DNA from: Aliidiomarina sanyensis
GTDB taxonomy: Bacteria; Pseudomonadota; Gammaproteobacteria; Enterobacterales; Alteromonadaceae
DNA length: 46,401 bases
Reading direction: 5' to 3'
Assembly: GCF_003987175.1 (NCBI RefSeq)
Contig: NZ_PIPM01000015.1
Span: 1-46,401 of the forward strand
The translations under genes were made by a program, and so were the position numbers. The notes beneath the pieces are model-generated. The model had not been told where the DNA came from, made no database searches, and worked only from the letters and a program-made list of their open reading frames with translations. Shown one piece after another: positions 23,974-34,701 of this stretch (within the stretch, counting starts at the first letter, position 1; every line of letters starts with the position of its first letter).

Positions 23974-24507
23974 ATGTCCGAACTAAGTACGGTCGCTCGC
24001 CCCTATGCTAAAGCAGCTTTTGATTTTGCTGTCGAGCAAGGTGCGTTGCAAAAATGGCACGAAATGCTGTCATTTGCGGCGGAAGTTGCGCAAAACCAAG
24101 ACGTGAAAACGTTCTTAGCCAGCGCAACAAGCCTGACTCGTCAAGGTGACGTCTTCGTCGGGATCTGTGCAGAACAGCTCGACGAACATGGCCAGAACCT
24201 GATCAAGGTAATGGCCTCCAACAAACGCTTAGCCGCTCTGCCTGAAGTACTCGAAATGTACACTGAACTGCGTCAGGCCTATGAAAAAGAAGTCACTGTC
24301 GAGGTTACCTCCGCAGTCACTTTAGATGACGCCCAACAGGCAAAGTTAAGCGCGGCGTTGGAAAAACGTCTCGAACGCAAAGTTAAGCTCAATTGCAGTG
24401 TCGAACCGTCCATTGTTGGCGGTTTATTGATTCAAGCGGGTGACTTGGTCATCGACAGCACATTGCGCAGCCAGCTATCGCGGCTCGCATCAACACTGCA
24501 ATCATAA
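23974..24507 (+). CDS. atpH: F0F1 ATP synthase subunit delta
   Basis: The 177-aa OSCP-family subunit joins F1 to the peripheral stalk. It begins with the typical [14 protein letters not shown] segment and ends with the family motif [20 protein letters not shown]. It follows atpF by 16 bp. Confidence 0.95.
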   Translation: MSELSTVARPYAKAAFDFAVEQGALQKWHEMLSFAAEVAQNQDVKTFLASATSLTRQGDVFVGICAEQLDEHGQNLIKVMASNKRLAALPEVLEMYTELRQAYEKEVTVEVTSAVTLDDAQQAKLSAALEKRLERKVKLNCSVEPSIVGGLLIQAGDLVIDSTLRSQLSRLASTLQS

Positions 24508-24521
24508 TCGGGGACGAGAGC

Positions 24522-26063
24522 ATGCAACTGAATTCAAATGAAATTGCAGAACTGATCAAGCAACGAATTGAGAAGTTCGAAGTCGTCAGTGAAGCTCGTA
24601 ATGAAGGTACTATCACTGCAGTTACCGACGGTATCATCCGGGTCACCGGATTGGCCGACTGTATGCAAGGTGAGATGATCGAGCTTCCTGGCAATCGCTT
24701 TGCCATCGCACTGAACCTAGAGCGTGACTCTGTAGGTGCGGTTGTAATGGGTCCTTATGGGGATCTGCAAGAAGGTATTAAAGTAAAATCGACGGGCCGT
24801 ATTCTTGAGGTTCCAGTCGGACGTGCCCTTCTCGGCCGTGTTGTAAACACGCTGGGAATGCCGATCGATGGAAAAGGCGCGATTGAAGCAGAAGGTTACG
24901 AGCCGGTTGAGAAAATTGCACCGGGCGTTATCGAGCGTCAATCTGTCGACCAGCCTGTGCAAACAGGTTACAAATCGATCGATGCGATGATTCCAATCGG
25001 CCGTGGTCAGCGTGAGTTGATTATCGGTGACCGTCAGACCGGTAAAACGGCGATGGCAGTTGACGCAATCATCAACCAAAAAGGCACGGGTATTAAGTGT
25101 GTGTACGTCGCAATCGGTCAGAAAGCATCGACCATCGCGAACGTCGTACGCAAGCTCGAAGAACACGGCGCGCTGGACCACACGATCGTGGTCGCGGCTT
25201 CTGCTTCTGAGTCTGCAGCACTGCAATATTTGGCGGCCTACTCTGGCTGTACCATGGGCGAGTACTTCCGTGACCGGGGTGAAGACGCGTTGATCGTATA
25301 CGATGATTTGTCGAAGCAGGCTGTTGCCTATCGTCAAATTTCATTGTTGCTGCGCCGTCCGCCAGGTCGTGAAGCATTCCCAGGTGATGTTTTCTATCTA
25401 CACTCACGTTTGCTTGAGCGTGCAGCACGCGTCAACGCAGATTACGTAGAGAAATACACCAAGGGTGAAGTGAAAGGCAAAACCGGTTCATTGACTGCGT
25501 TGCCAATCATCGAAACTCAAGCCGGTGACGTATCGGCCTTCGTACCGACCAACGTGATTTCAATCACCGATGGTCAGATCTTCCTTGAGACCGACCTATT
25601 CAACGCAGGTATTCGTCCTGCAGTGAACGCGGGTATCTCGGTTTCACGGGTAGGTGGTGCAGCACAGACCAAAATCATCAAGAAGTTGGGTGGTGGTATT
25701 CGTTTGGCCTTGGCTCAGTATCGTGAATTGGCAGCATTTGCTCAGTTCGCATCTGACCTCGACGAAGCGACTCGCTCACAGCTTGAGCACGGTCAACGCG
25801 TTACCGAGCTAATGAAGCAGCATCAGTACGCGCCAATGAGCGTTGCGGACATGGCAGTGTCTATCTTCGCAGCAGAGAAAGGGTTCTTGAAAGGTGTTGA
25901 AATCAGCAAGATTCAAGCCTTCGAATCTGCGCTTCTTGAGTACTTCAAGAGCGAGCACGCTGAGCTCATGGCGAAAATTAATGAAACAGGCGATTACAAC
26001 GGCGATATCGAAGCTGAAATTAAAGCAGGTATCACCAAGTTTAAAGAAACCCAAAGTTTCTAA
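24522..26063 (+). CDS. atpA: F0F1 ATP synthase subunit alpha
   Basis: The 513-aa non-catalytic nucleotide-binding subunit, the same length as in E. coli, has the P-loop GDRQTGKT near residue 170 and the region [20 protein letters not shown]. Several long open frames on the opposite strand here are shadows of its biased codon use. Confidence 0.97.
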   Translation: MQLNSNEIAELIKQRIEKFEVVSEARNEGTITAVTDGIIRVTGLADCMQGEMIELPGNRFAIALNLERDSVGAVVMGPYGDLQEGIKVKSTGRILEVPVGRALLGRVVNTLGMPIDGKGAIEAEGYEPVEKIAPGVIERQSVDQPVQTGYKSIDAMIPIGRGQRELIIGDRQTGKTAMAVDAIINQKGTGIKCVYVAIGQKASTIANVVRKLEEHGALDHTIVVAASASESAALQYLAAYSGCTMGEYFRDRGEDALIVYDDLSKQAVAYRQISLLLRRPPGREAFPGDVFYLHSRLLERAARVNADYVEKYTKGEVKGKTGSLTALPIIETQAGDVSAFVPTNVISITDGQIFLETDLFNAGIRPAVNAGISVSRVGGAAQTKIIKKLGGGIRLALAQYRELAAFAQFASDLDEATRSQLEHGQRVTELMKQHQYAPMSVADMAVSIFAAEKGFLKGVEISKIQAFESALLEYFKSEHAELMAKINETGDYNGDIEAEIKAGITKFKETQSF

Positions 26064-26117
26064 GGACCGGGCCGTAGGAGACTACGGCCTGCAGTCGTTG
26101 TAACGCAGGAGATTATT

Positions 26118-26978
26118 ATGGCCGTTGGAAAAGAGATTAAAACTCAGATCGGGAGTATTAATAATACTCAGAAGATCACCAGCGCAATGGAAATGGTTGC
26201 AGCCTCGAAAATGCGTAAAGCGCAGGATCAGATGGCGAGCAGTCGTCCTTATGCGGACGCCATTCGTGACGTGATCGGCCATATTGCTCAGGGTGACCTC
26301 GAGTATCAACATCCTTGGATGGTTGAGCGCGAGGTAAAACGCGTTGGATATATCGTCATCTCAACCGACCGCGGCTTGTGCGGCGGCCTGAACAGTAACG
26401 AATTCCGTAAGGTAATTCGTGATGTACAGGAGTGGAAAGAGAAAGGTGTTGACGTATGCTTCTCGGCAATCGGAACCAAAGCATCAGGTTTCTTGAAGCG
26501 AGTGAGCAATAATATCCTGTCGCAAACGTCTGGTTTGGGTGACAAACCTGCCCTGAACGATCTGATCGGAACGGTATCAGTCATGCTGAACGCATTCGAC
26601 AGCGGTGAGATTGACCGTTTGTATTTGGTGTACAACAAGTTTGTAAACACCATGACGCAGACACCAATCATTAACCAGCTGTTGCCTTTGCCGAAGTCTG
26701 AAGCCGCCAAGCGTGATCATGCTTGGGATTACCTGTACGAGCCGGATGCAAAGTCGCTTCTCGACACACTGCTCCGTCGTTTCGTAGAGAGTCAGGTGTA
26801 TCAAGGTTCTGTTGAGAATCTGGCGAGTGAACAGGCAGCGCGTATGGTCGCAATGAAAGCAGCGACCGATAACGCAGGACAACTGATTGACGAGTTGCAG
26901 TTGGTTTACAACAAAGCACGTCAGGCAGCGATTACCCAAGAAATTTCGGAAATTGTCTCGGGCGCTGGCGCAGTTTAG
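26118..26978 (+). CDS. atpG: F0F1 ATP synthase subunit gamma
   Basis: The 286-aa rotary shaft subunit has terminal coiled-coil helices; the N-terminus carries the conserved [20 protein letters not shown] and the C-terminus [20 protein letters not shown]. It follows atpA by 54 bp. Confidence 0.97.
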   Translation: MAVGKEIKTQIGSINNTQKITSAMEMVAASKMRKAQDQMASSRPYADAIRDVIGHIAQGDLEYQHPWMVEREVKRVGYIVISTDRGLCGGLNSNEFRKVIRDVQEWKEKGVDVCFSAIGTKASGFLKRVSNNILSQTSGLGDKPALNDLIGTVSVMLNAFDSGEIDRLYLVYNKFVNTMTQTPIINQLLPLPKSEAAKRDHAWDYLYEPDAKSLLDTLLRRFVESQVYQGSVENLASEQAARMVAMKAATDNAGQLIDELQLVYNKARQAAITQEISEIVSGAGAV

Positions 26979-27026
26979 ACCTGCAACCCGGCAAAGGTTA
27001 TTGAGATTTGCAGAGTTAGAGGATAA

Positions 27027-28415
<1,389 letters not shown>

Positions 28416-28433
28416 TCGACCGGGAGGTTTGTA

Positions 28434-28862
28434 ATGGCGGTATCTACTGTACATCTGGATGTGGTAAGCGCTGAAGAACGCTTGTTCTCAGGCGACGTAC
28501 GTTCAATTCAGGTGACAGCCATCGAGGGTGAAATGGGCATCTTGCCTAAGCACACTCCGTTGCTGACCGCTTTGCAGCCTGGCATGATTCGTTTGGTCAC
28601 AGCGGCCGGCGAAGAAGAGCTGTTCTATGTCGCTGGTGGCATTATGGAAGTCCAACCGGACGTCGTTACCATTTTGTCGGATACGGCAGTGCGGGGCGGG
28701 GATCTCGACGAAGCGGCGATTGAGAAATCAATCCAAGAAGCTCGCGACGCGATCCAGCACTCTGCACCGGATATGTCGTATGCAGAAGCGGCAGCAGAAC
28801 TTGCCCGAGCGGTTGCACAGTTGCGCGTATTGCAGCAGCTGAAAAAACGCAAAGGCAAATAA
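28434..28862 (+). CDS. atpC: F0F1 ATP synthase subunit epsilon
   Basis: The 142-aa central-stalk and regulatory subunit has an N-terminal beta sandwich ([19 protein letters not shown]) and a C-terminal helical hairpin rich in A, E and K. It is the last gene of the atp operon and is followed by a strong terminator. Confidence 0.96.
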   Translation: MAVSTVHLDVVSAEERLFSGDVRSIQVTAIEGEMGILPKHTPLLTALQPGMIRLVTAAGEEELFYVAGGIMEVQPDVVTILSDTAVRGGDLDEAAIEKSIQEARDAIQHSAPDMSYAEAAAELARAVAQLRVLQQLKKRKGK

Positions 28863-28884
28863 CAGGTTCGCAAAGGCAATCATC

Positions 28885-28912
28885 AAAAAACCCGGCTCAC
28901 GCCGGGTTTTTT
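28885..28912. terminator. Bidirectional terminator after atpC
   Basis: CCCGGC / GCCGGG stem (28,891-28,906) with a TCAC loop, flanked by six A and six T residues. It ends the atp operon and also faces the convergent truncated gene at 28,916-29,197. Confidence 0.92.
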
Positions 28913-28915
28913 ATT

Positions 28916-29197
28916 TCAGATTCTCTGTAACCAACGCACTGCGTTGGTCTGCCTAAAACCGTAATCCCAACGAAAACCCAAGCGCCCCGAGTCAGAGACC
29001 GCGGCTTGAAACGAAATTCCGGGGCCGCTGAACTCGTTTTCTCGGTTGCCATCATCAACCGATACGCCATAACCGACGAATCCCAATTGAAATGGCTTTA
29101 CTTCTTCGGCTTGTGCGGTTGCGAGCAGGCTCCAAAGAACAAGCCCCGCCCCAATCGAGAGCAGTGTCTGCACTGGCCGTTGTTTCATCATTCTCAT
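28916..29197 (-). CDS. Truncated outer-membrane beta-barrel-like protein
   Basis: The 93-aa product starts at an ATG with a perfect AAGGAG 6 nt upstream. A signal peptide is clear (basic MRMMKQRP, hydrophobic core, AQA cleavage site). The mature part has alternating beta-barrel-like strands (FQLGFVGYGVSV, GISFQAAVSD, RLGFRWDYGF) but only about 70 residues, too short for a complete barrel. It stops right beside the atpC terminator. It is probably a 3'-truncated remnant, though a small secreted protein cannot be excluded. Confidence 0.55.
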   Translation of the reverse strand: MRMMKQRPVQTLLSIGAGLVLWSLLATAQAEEVKPFQLGFVGYGVSVDDGNRENEFSGPGISFQAAVSDSGRLGFRWDYGFRQTNAVRWLQRI

Positions 29198-29348
29198 CAC
29201 GTACTCCTTGGTCGGTGGGTATTCCACATCGCTGTGACTCCCTTAAGTATTAACAATATTTAGCCTTTCTGGCACCGACTTAACCCTTTCTATACAGAGT
29301 TTTGCGTTTTCTTCACATCCACAGGCTTGCAGAAGCGCGCCACAACCG

Positions 29349-29377
29349 TTTCAGCAGGCACCAAACACTGATAAAAT
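29349..29377 (+). promoter_or_regulatory. glmU promoter
   Basis: TTTCAG (29,349-29,354), a 17-bp spacer, and TAAAAT (29,372-29,377), about 50 bp before the glmU start. It probably drives glmU-glmS. Confidence 0.6.
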
Positions 29378-29425
29378 ACTCGGCACATTGATGTCTTCAC
29401 CCGTTCAAGTTTGCAAGGAATTGCC

Positions 29426-30805
29426 ATGTCCGAATCTGCCTTAAATGTTGTTGTTCTTGCCGCGGGCAAAGGAACACGCATGCGCTCGAACCTGCCGAAG
29501 GTTCTGCATCCTGTCGCCAACAAACCGATGGTCGCGCACGTCCTCGATACGGCGTTGGGGCTTGGGGCTGAGAAGCTGCAGCTGGTGTTTGGTCATGGTG
29601 GAAACGCATTGCAGCGCGCGCTTGCAGATTACAACGTGAATTGGGTGGAGCAAGCAGAGCAATTGGGCACCGGACATGCGGTGCAACAAGTCGTACCATA
29701 TATCGCCGATGACGATACGGTGCTTATTCTTTATGGGGATGTTCCACTCACCCGCCCAGAGACATTGAAGGGTTTGCTCGATGCGAAAGGTAACAGTGCG
29801 TTGGCTCTTTTGACGGTAACCCTTCCTGACCCTACCGGTTATGGCCGAATTGAGCGTACATCAAGCGGTGAGATCACCGGAATTGTCGAGCATAAAGATG
29901 CAAATCCTGATCAGTTGGCCATTAACGAGGTCAATACTGGCATGATGGCGGTGCAGGGTGCCGCGTTGAAACGTTGGCTTGGGCAATTGAATAACCATAA
30001 TGCCCAAGGGGAATTCTATCTGACTGACATCGTCGCCATGGCAGCGAAGGAAGGAGTGCAGATTCAAAGTGCTGCACCGCGCGACATTCCTGAAGTGGAA
30101 GGGGCAAACAATCGAATTCAATTAGCAGCGCTTGAGCGGGCCTATCAACGCCGTCAAGCCGATGCCTTAATGATGGCAGGTGCAACCCTACTAGACCCCG
30201 CGCGGGTCGATGTCCGTGGTTTAGTGCGCGTCGGCGAAGATGTCGTAATTGATGTGAATGTTGTGCTTGAGGGGAATGTGACCCTCGGAGACGGGGTGGT
30301 GATCGAGCCGAATTGCCTCATTCGCAATAGCAGCATCGCAACTGGCGCGCGAATTAAAGCGAACTCGGTGCTTGAAGGATCTAAAATCGGCGAACATGCG
30401 CAAGTGGGTCCATTTGCCCGCTTACGACTAGGAACCGAACTCGCGAAAGAAGCGGCGGTAGGCAACTTTGTTGAAGTGAAAAAGTCTTACTTAGGCCAGG
30501 GAGCAAAAGCGGGGCATCTGACCTATCTAGGGGATGCCACCATCGGTGCTCATGCGAATATTGGCGCAGGAACCATCACCTGCAATTACGATGGCGTAAA
30601 CAAGCATCAAACCGAGATTGGCGCGGGAGCCTTCATTGGTTCAAACAGCTCGCTTGTGGCGCCGGTCAAAGTCGGTGAGCAAGCGATTACCGGTGCTGGG
30701 TCAGTGATCACCACCGATGTCCCCAACGCAGCTTTGGCGGTCGGACGCGCAAAACAACGGAATATTGAGGGCTATAAGCGCCCAACGAAAAAGGGAGAGA
30801 AGTAA
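29426..30805 (+). CDS. glmU: Bifunctional UDP-N-acetylglucosamine pyrophosphorylase / glucosamine-1-phosphate acetyltransferase
   Basis: The 459-aa cytoplasmic enzyme makes UDP-GlcNAc for peptidoglycan and LPS. The N-terminal uridylyltransferase has [19 protein letters not shown]. The C-terminal left-handed beta-helix carries hexapeptide repeats and the conserved [16 protein letters not shown] and [11 protein letters not shown]. The start is the ATG at 29,426 with AAGGA 6 nt away; an upstream TTG is not needed. glmS follows 2 bp later. Confidence 0.97.
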   Translation: MSESALNVVVLAAGKGTRMRSNLPKVLHPVANKPMVAHVLDTALGLGAEKLQLVFGHGGNALQRALADYNVNWVEQAEQLGTGHAVQQVVPYIADDDTVLILYGDVPLTRPETLKGLLDAKGNSALALLTVTLPDPTGYGRIERTSSGEITGIVEHKDANPDQLAINEVNTGMMAVQGAALKRWLGQLNNHNAQGEFYLTDIVAMAAKEGVQIQSAAPRDIPEVEGANNRIQLAALERAYQRRQADALMMAGATLLDPARVDVRGLVRVGEDVVIDVNVVLEGNVTLGDGVVIEPNCLIRNSSIATGARIKANSVLEGSKIGEHAQVGPFARLRLGTELAKEAAVGNFVEVKKSYLGQGAKAGHLTYLGDATIGAHANIGAGTITCNYDGVNKHQTEIGAGAFIGSNSSLVAPVKVGEQAITGAGSVITTDVPNAALAVGRAKQRNIEGYKRPTKKGEK

Positions 30806-30807
30806 CG

Positions 30808-32637
30808 ATGTGCGGGATTGTAGGAGCAACGGCAGAGCGTCGAGTTGCGGGTATTCTTTTGGAAGGCCTGCGTCGCCTTGAGTATCGTGGATACGATTCG
30901 GCGGGTATGGCGCTGGCCAGTGAACAGGGCCTGCAACAAATTCGTCGCGTGGGAAAAGTGCAAGCACTTGCGGATGCACTCGATGAAACCGGCATCAATG
31001 GCAAGAGTGGTATCGCGCACACACGCTGGGCTACCCATGGTGGTGTGACTGAGGCGAATGCCCACCCGCATTTCTCCAATGGCACTTTAGCGGTCGTGCA
31101 TAACGGAATTATCGAGAACCACGAGACACTGCGGAGAAAACTCCAGGGTCTTGGTTACGAGTTCCTGTCACAAACCGACACCGAAGTGATCTCGCATTTG
31201 ATGCACCATGAGCTTGAGAAAGGGGTGAGTTTGCTGGACGCGCTCAAAGCGACGGTGAAACAACTCGAAGGTGCATATGGAACCGTGATCATGGACAAGC
31301 GCTATCCAGGAGAGCTGGTGGTCGCCCGCTCAGGAAGTCCGCTCGTGATTGGCCTCGGGATTGGTGAGAATTTCATTGCCTCCGATCAGCTCGCGTTACT
31401 GCCCGTCACTCGCGAATTTATGTACCTCGAAGAAGGGGATGTCGCATCTGTCACGCGTGACGCCGTCACTATTTTTGACGTGGATGGGCAGGAAGTCACG
31501 CGCGAAGTCGTGACGTCTGATCTGCAATATGATGCGGGTGGAAAAGGTGAATACCGCCACTATATGCTCAAAGAAATTCATGAGCAGCCGTTTGCGGTGC
31601 GCAACACCCTCGAAGGCCGCGTCAATGGCGACAAAGTATTAGTCAACGCGTTTGGTGAGGAAGCCGAAGCGATTTTCAAAGACGTGAAGCATGTGCAGAT
31701 CGTAGCCTGTGGAACAAGCTATCACGCGGGCATGGTTGCCCGTTACTGGCTAGAGCAATATGCAGGGGTTTCATGTAACGTCGAGATTGCTTCTGAGTTT
31801 CGTTATCGCAAATCGCACGTGTTCCCTGGCAGTTTGTTGGTTACTATTTCTCAGTCCGGTGAGACCGCGGACACCCTAGCGGCTTTGCGCTTGGCGAAAA
31901 CCTTAGGCTATCGCTCGACATTGACCATTTGTAACGTCGCAACCTCGTCCATGGTCCGTGAGTCCGATCTGTCTTTCTTGACCCGTGCCGGGGCAGAGAT
32001 TGGGGTGGCGTCGACAAAAGCCTTCACCACGCAGCTTGCCGGTTTGTTGATGTTGGTCGCAGCTTTAGGCCGCTACAACGGTGTTGATCGTGATGTCGAA
32101 GCGCGGATCGCCCATGCCCTCTCAACGTTGCCAAATCATTTAGAAGCCGCCCTCAAAATCACCCAAGAGATTGAAGCACTGGCGGAAGAGTTTGCAGATA
32201 AAGAGCACAGCTTGTTCCTCGGTCGGGGTGAACAATATCCGATTGCAATGGAAGGCGCGCTTAAGTTGAAGGAAATCAGCTACATTCACGCGGAAGCTTA
32301 TGCCGCAGGCGAGCTTAAACATGGTCCTCTGGCATTAATTGACGCCGAGATGCCGGTGATTGTGGTCGCACCAAATAACGAATTGCTTGAGAAGCTGAAA
32401 TCAAACGTCGAAGAAGTGCGCGCGCGGGGCGGCATCATGTATGTCTTCGCTGATCGCGACGCTGAGTTCGCGAGCGACGAAACGATGCGGGTCATCAACC
32501 TCGACCATGTGGATGAGCTTGTGGCGCCGATCGTCTACACCCTCCCCCTCCAGCTTCTGAGCTATTATGTTGCCATCATCAAAGGTACCGATGTGGATCA
32601 ACCGCGAAACCTCGCGAAGAGTGTGACCGTGGAGTAA
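30808..32637 (+). CDS. glmS: Glutamine--fructose-6-phosphate aminotransferase
   Basis: The 609-aa first enzyme of the hexosamine pathway. The N-terminal glutaminase has the nucleophile Cys2 (MCGIVG) and [11 protein letters not shown]. Two SIS domains bind fructose-6-P ([25 protein letters not shown]). It ends with the conserved NLAKSVTVE. That 3' coding end is the sequence recognised by TnsD in Tn7 targeting, and here an accessory island follows directly. Confidence 0.98.
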   Translation: MCGIVGATAERRVAGILLEGLRRLEYRGYDSAGMALASEQGLQQIRRVGKVQALADALDETGINGKSGIAHTRWATHGGVTEANAHPHFSNGTLAVVHNGIIENHETLRRKLQGLGYEFLSQTDTEVISHLMHHELEKGVSLLDALKATVKQLEGAYGTVIMDKRYPGELVVARSGSPLVIGLGIGENFIASDQLALLPVTREFMYLEEGDVASVTRDAVTIFDVDGQEVTREVVTSDLQYDAGGKGEYRHYMLKEIHEQPFAVRNTLEGRVNGDKVLVNAFGEEAEAIFKDVKHVQIVACGTSYHAGMVARYWLEQYAGVSCNVEIASEFRYRKSHVFPGSLLVTISQSGETADTLAALRLAKTLGYRSTLTICNVATSSMVRESDLSFLTRAGAEIGVASTKAFTTQLAGLLMLVAALGRYNGVDRDVEARIAHALSTLPNHLEAALKITQEIEALAEEFADKEHSLFLGRGEQYPIAMEGALKLKEISYIHAEAYAAGELKHGPLALIDAEMPVIVVAPNNELLEKLKSNVEEVRARGGIMYVFADRDAEFASDETMRVINLDHVDELVAPIVYTLPLQLLSYYVAIIKGTDVDQPRNLAKSVTVE

Positions 32638-32684
32638 AAACAAGGGCCGCAAGGCCCTTGTTTTGGGAATACGGCAAATGTTAC
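32602..32684 (+). other. Candidate attTn7-type site at the glmS 3' end
   Basis: The last glmS codons (NLAKSVTVE) correspond to the TnsD recognition region of Tn7. Accessory genes start within 70 bp and the island's far end at 46,218 looks like a Tn7 terminus. GTTAC occurs here (32,680-32,684) and also directly beyond that terminus (46,219-46,223), fitting a 5-bp duplication. However, no TGT-starting element end follows this copy, so this boundary is unproven. Confidence 0.4.
32641..32664 (+). terminator. Terminator after glmS
   Basis: CAAGGGCC (32,641-32,648) and GGCCCTTG (32,653-32,660) enclose a GCAA (GNRA-type) loop, flanked by A and T runs. It starts 4 bp after the glmS stop codon and marks the end of the core block. 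Confidence 0.92.
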
Positions 32685-32706
32685 GGCCTTATTCAGACTT
32701 CTAGTA

Positions 32707-33408
32707 TCAATCGGATTCTTGAGTGCCTAGAGGCGAAACTCTATGAGCAAAGGTCTTTAATCCGTCGATGTGCTCGGCAAGATCGCCATTTACCTTGAGT
32801 CCCATGGAGTCAAGTATGAAGTGAGCTCCTTCAATCCTCGCTAATTTGGCGGCAGGCACAAAATCGCTGTCGCCGGAGATGAGGACTATTTTATCGGCAA
32901 GTTTTTTCAGAACTACGCTGGCAATATCTATCCCTAGCTTCATATCAACGCCTTTTTGAATAGGCCTGATTGATACATTGTTAGGATCGATCTGGCTGGT
33001 GTTTATTTCACCGCGTATTAGCTTATTGAAGTTATGAATTTTATCCTTTCGGATAAATCCCCACTCATTGCCAGTAGTACTTAGCTTCCCCATTCGACTA
33101 GCTACGTATGGTTGCCTTAGTAAGGCTTCATGTAACGCGCTGTTATACCGGGTAATATCGCTTTTAGAGAAATCGATGAGCTGATTGGTTATTGGGTGAT
33201 GGGCTTTATGACTAAGGGGAGGGCAATCGTAGTAGTAAATTCTGTATAGCTCTTCACCATTTTTTCTGTCGACATGCTTAATCCAGTAGTGCCACATAGC
33301 TTTAGCTAATCTATCAGGCGCTTCCGACATAGATGGATCTGCCAGTTTAGTGAATTTCCTAGAGAAGAAACCGGCATCAACGAATATTGCTACTGTCCTT
33401 TTAGCCAT
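32707..33408 (-). CDS. NYN-domain (PIN-like) nuclease
   Basis: The 233-aa protein of the NYN/DUF88 (LabA-like) family is a predicted metal-dependent RNase. Acidic active-site candidates are Asp11 in VAIFVDAGFF, Asp155 and Asp161 in VDMKLGIDIASV, and Asp180/Asp182 in ISGDSDFVPAAKLA. The start is the ATG at 33,408 with AAGGA 8 nt upstream; a longer in-frame start adds an unrelated basic leader. It is divergent from the Cas2-like and hsd genes and converges on glmS. NYN nucleases occur in several phage-defence loci, but its target here is unknown. Confidence 0.82.
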   Translation of the reverse strand: MAKRTVAIFVDAGFFSRKFTKLADPSMSEAPDRLAKAMWHYWIKHVDRKNGEELYRIYYYDCPPLSHKAHHPITNQLIDFSKSDITRYNSALHEALLRQPYVASRMGKLSTTGNEWGFIRKDKIHNFNKLIRGEINTSQIDPNNVSIRPIQKGVDMKLGIDIASVVLKKLADKIVLISGDSDFVPAAKLARIEGAHFILDSMGLKVNGDLAEHIDGLKTFAHRVSPLGTQESD

Positions 33409-33666
33409 TAGTAGTTTCCTTAAACTAAAACGCTCCCGGGTCGTCACTTCCCAGATGTTGGGAGGAGTCGCCGAGAGCGAGATGTAACTAAATAGTAACT
33501 CACAGAGCCAAAGAAGCGCAAAGTCGTTCGTCGCAAACTACTACCTTATAACGCAGCTATTTCCCAGTAGGGGAGGTACTGTAAAATAAAGTTTGACAAG
33601 AAGGACTTCTCAGTTTACTTTTGCGGTATCGGGTTTACTGTAATTAATCGGCAGTGATTTCGATAA

Positions 33667-33679
33667 AAGGAAGGCGCAT
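33667..33679 (+). repeat. 13-bp direct repeat, copy 1
   Basis: AAGGAAGGCGCAT occurs here, 69 bp before the Cas2-like gene, and again at 34,045-34,057 just after it. The second copy precedes the hsdS Shine-Dalgarno. It may be a duplicated leader segment. Confidence 0.6.
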
Positions 33680-33703
33680 TGGCAGGGGGCAACCTGCCAA
33701 TGC
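33676..33703 (+). promoter_or_regulatory. Perfect 11-bp hairpin in the leader of the Cas2-like gene
   Basis: GCATTGGCAGG (33,676-33,686) and CCTGCCAATGC (33,693-33,703) with a GGGCAA loop. There is no T-tract after it, so it is not a normal terminator. It ends 45 bp before the start codon and may be an operator or an RNA element. Confidence 0.6.
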
Positions 33704-33748
33704 TGTCATCAACCACTAACCCTTCAAAAGTTAAGAGGTAAATACACG

Positions 33749-34033
33749 ATGAAAGTATATCAGATAAATTATGACCTAAGAAATCAGCGTGATTACGAGC
33801 GACTTCACGAGAAAATTCAGTCACTAGGGAACTGGGCTCATGTGCTCAATTCCTGCTGGATAATTGAATCAAACATGACAGCCGCTCAAATACGCAACGC
33901 ACTTGCAGCAGTGATGGATCACGATGATGGGCTGCTTGTCACCCGCCTAACTGGAGAGGCCGCTTGGGATAATCTTGATCAAGATGGCACTTTAAATAGC
34001 TGGTTGAAAAGCACGCTTAGTAACGCAGCATAA
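33749..34033 (+). CDS. Orphan Cas2-like protein
   Basis: The 94-aa protein begins MKVYQINYDLRNQRDYERLH, followed by the pattern LGNWAHVLNSCWIIES. This beta-alpha-beta arrangement resembles the ferredoxin fold of Cas2/VapD-type proteins, and similar proteins are sometimes labelled SinR family. No CRISPR array, cas1 or other cas gene is present in the window, so an adaptation role is unlikely. It lies upstream of the type I restriction genes. Function is unknown; a VapD-like RNase or accessory defence role is inference. Confidence 0.62.
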   Translation: MKVYQINYDLRNQRDYERLHEKIQSLGNWAHVLNSCWIIESNMTAAQIRNALAAVMDHDDGLLVTRLTGEAAWDNLDQDGTLNSWLKSTLSNAA

Positions 34034-34044
34034 AATCAGGCGCC

Positions 34045-34057
34045 AAGGAAGGCGCAT
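34045..34057 (+). repeat. 13-bp direct repeat, copy 2
   Basis: A second exact AAGGAAGGCGCAT, between the Cas2-like stop codon and the AAGGAGG of the first hsdS gene. It is the partner of 33,667-33,679. Confidence 0.6.
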
Positions 34058-34070
34058 CCAAGGAGGACTA

Positions 34071-34700
34071 ATGACAAACAAATTAATTTCGAATACGGTG
34101 CCACTCGGAAGCATCGCAGACGTTCGTATGGGCTTTACTTTTCGCGAACGTGTAGATGAAGTGAAAAATGGGAACGCGCATATTGTTCAACTCAAAGATA
34201 CCCGTAAAGTCTGGGATGAAACGCAGTCCGTAGCTATTACACCTAGTGACCTACCGCAAATAAACTGGCAAGGTAAGCCTAAAGCATTTGTTGAAGCTGA
34301 TAGCATTATATTGCCCTCGAAAGGCAGTTTTCTTAAGGCTTTTAAAATCGCACCCAGCCAAAACGGTTTACCCGTGGTGGTGAGTAGTCAGTTTTTGGTG
34401 ATTACTGTGAAAGAAAGCCATAAGAATAAGGTGTCAGCCGATTTCCTTTGTTGGATATTGAATGAAGCAAGTACACAGCGCTTGTTGGTTGGTGAAAGCC
34501 AAGGCACCAATATCATGCTATTGAAAACATCGGCGGTGAAACAGGTACACATTCCGTTGCCAACACTAAAAAAGCAAAACCAAATTCTAACGTTGGACAC
34601 CATGTGGAAAAGGGAACAGCAGCTTACGCACGCCCTACTCGCGAACCGCGAAGCAATGATAACCGGTGTGCTGCAGCAATTACTCAAGGAGACGAATTAA
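34071..34700 (+). CDS. hsdS: Single-TRD restriction specificity subunit (half HsdS)
   Basis: The 209-aa product has the layout of one target-recognition domain (VPLGSIADVRMGFTF at the start) followed by one helical conserved region (IPLPTLKKQNQILTLDTMW, then REAMITGVLQQLL). Normal HsdS has two of each. A half-length subunit could dimerise to read a symmetric site. It has a strong AAGGAGG and ends 1 bp before the hsdM start codon. It differs clearly in sequence from the full-length HsdS after hsdM. Confidence 0.8.
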   Translation: MTNKLISNTVPLGSIADVRMGFTFRERVDEVKNGNAHIVQLKDTRKVWDETQSVAITPSDLPQINWQGKPKAFVEADSIILPSKGSFLKAFKIAPSQNGLPVVVSSQFLVITVKESHKNKVSADFLCWILNEASTQRLLVGESQGTNIMLLKTSAVKQVHIPLPTLKKQNQILTLDTMWKREQQLTHALLANREAMITGVLQQLLKETN

Positions 34701-34701
34701 T

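Larger units (their letters stand above)
33409..33748. other. 340-bp divergent intergenic region
   Basis: No gene is seen between the NYN gene and the Cas2-like gene. The region contains a TTGACA (33,593-33,598) without a convincing -10, a perfect 11-bp hairpin (33,676-33,703), one copy of a 13-bp repeat (33,667-33,679) and a weak TCCCA/TGGGA inverted repeat near 33,450. Confidence 0.6.

Noticed and set aside
24717-25337. Long open frame (206 aa) on the minus strand inside atpA
   Set aside because: It is a mirror of codon bias in a highly expressed gene, with no recognisable motif and no independent ribosome site.
30786-30807. glmS ribozyme upstream of glmS
   Set aside because: Only 2 bp separate glmU and glmS, leaving no room for the ribozyme, which is typical of Gram-positive bacteria.
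33580-33600. AATAAAGTTTGACA as a TnsB site marking the left Tn7-like end
   Set aside because: It is a single copy with no TGT at the right distance and no further repeats; an AT-rich chance match or promoter fragment is more likely.
33593-33621. Promoter with TTGACA for the Cas2-like/hsd unit
   Set aside because: The -35 is perfect but the best -10 at 17 bp (TACTTT) is poor; not listed as a separate promoter.
33749-34033. CRISPR-Cas locus suggested by the Cas2-like protein
   Set aside because: No repeat-spacer array, cas1 or effector gene could be seen anywhere in the window.
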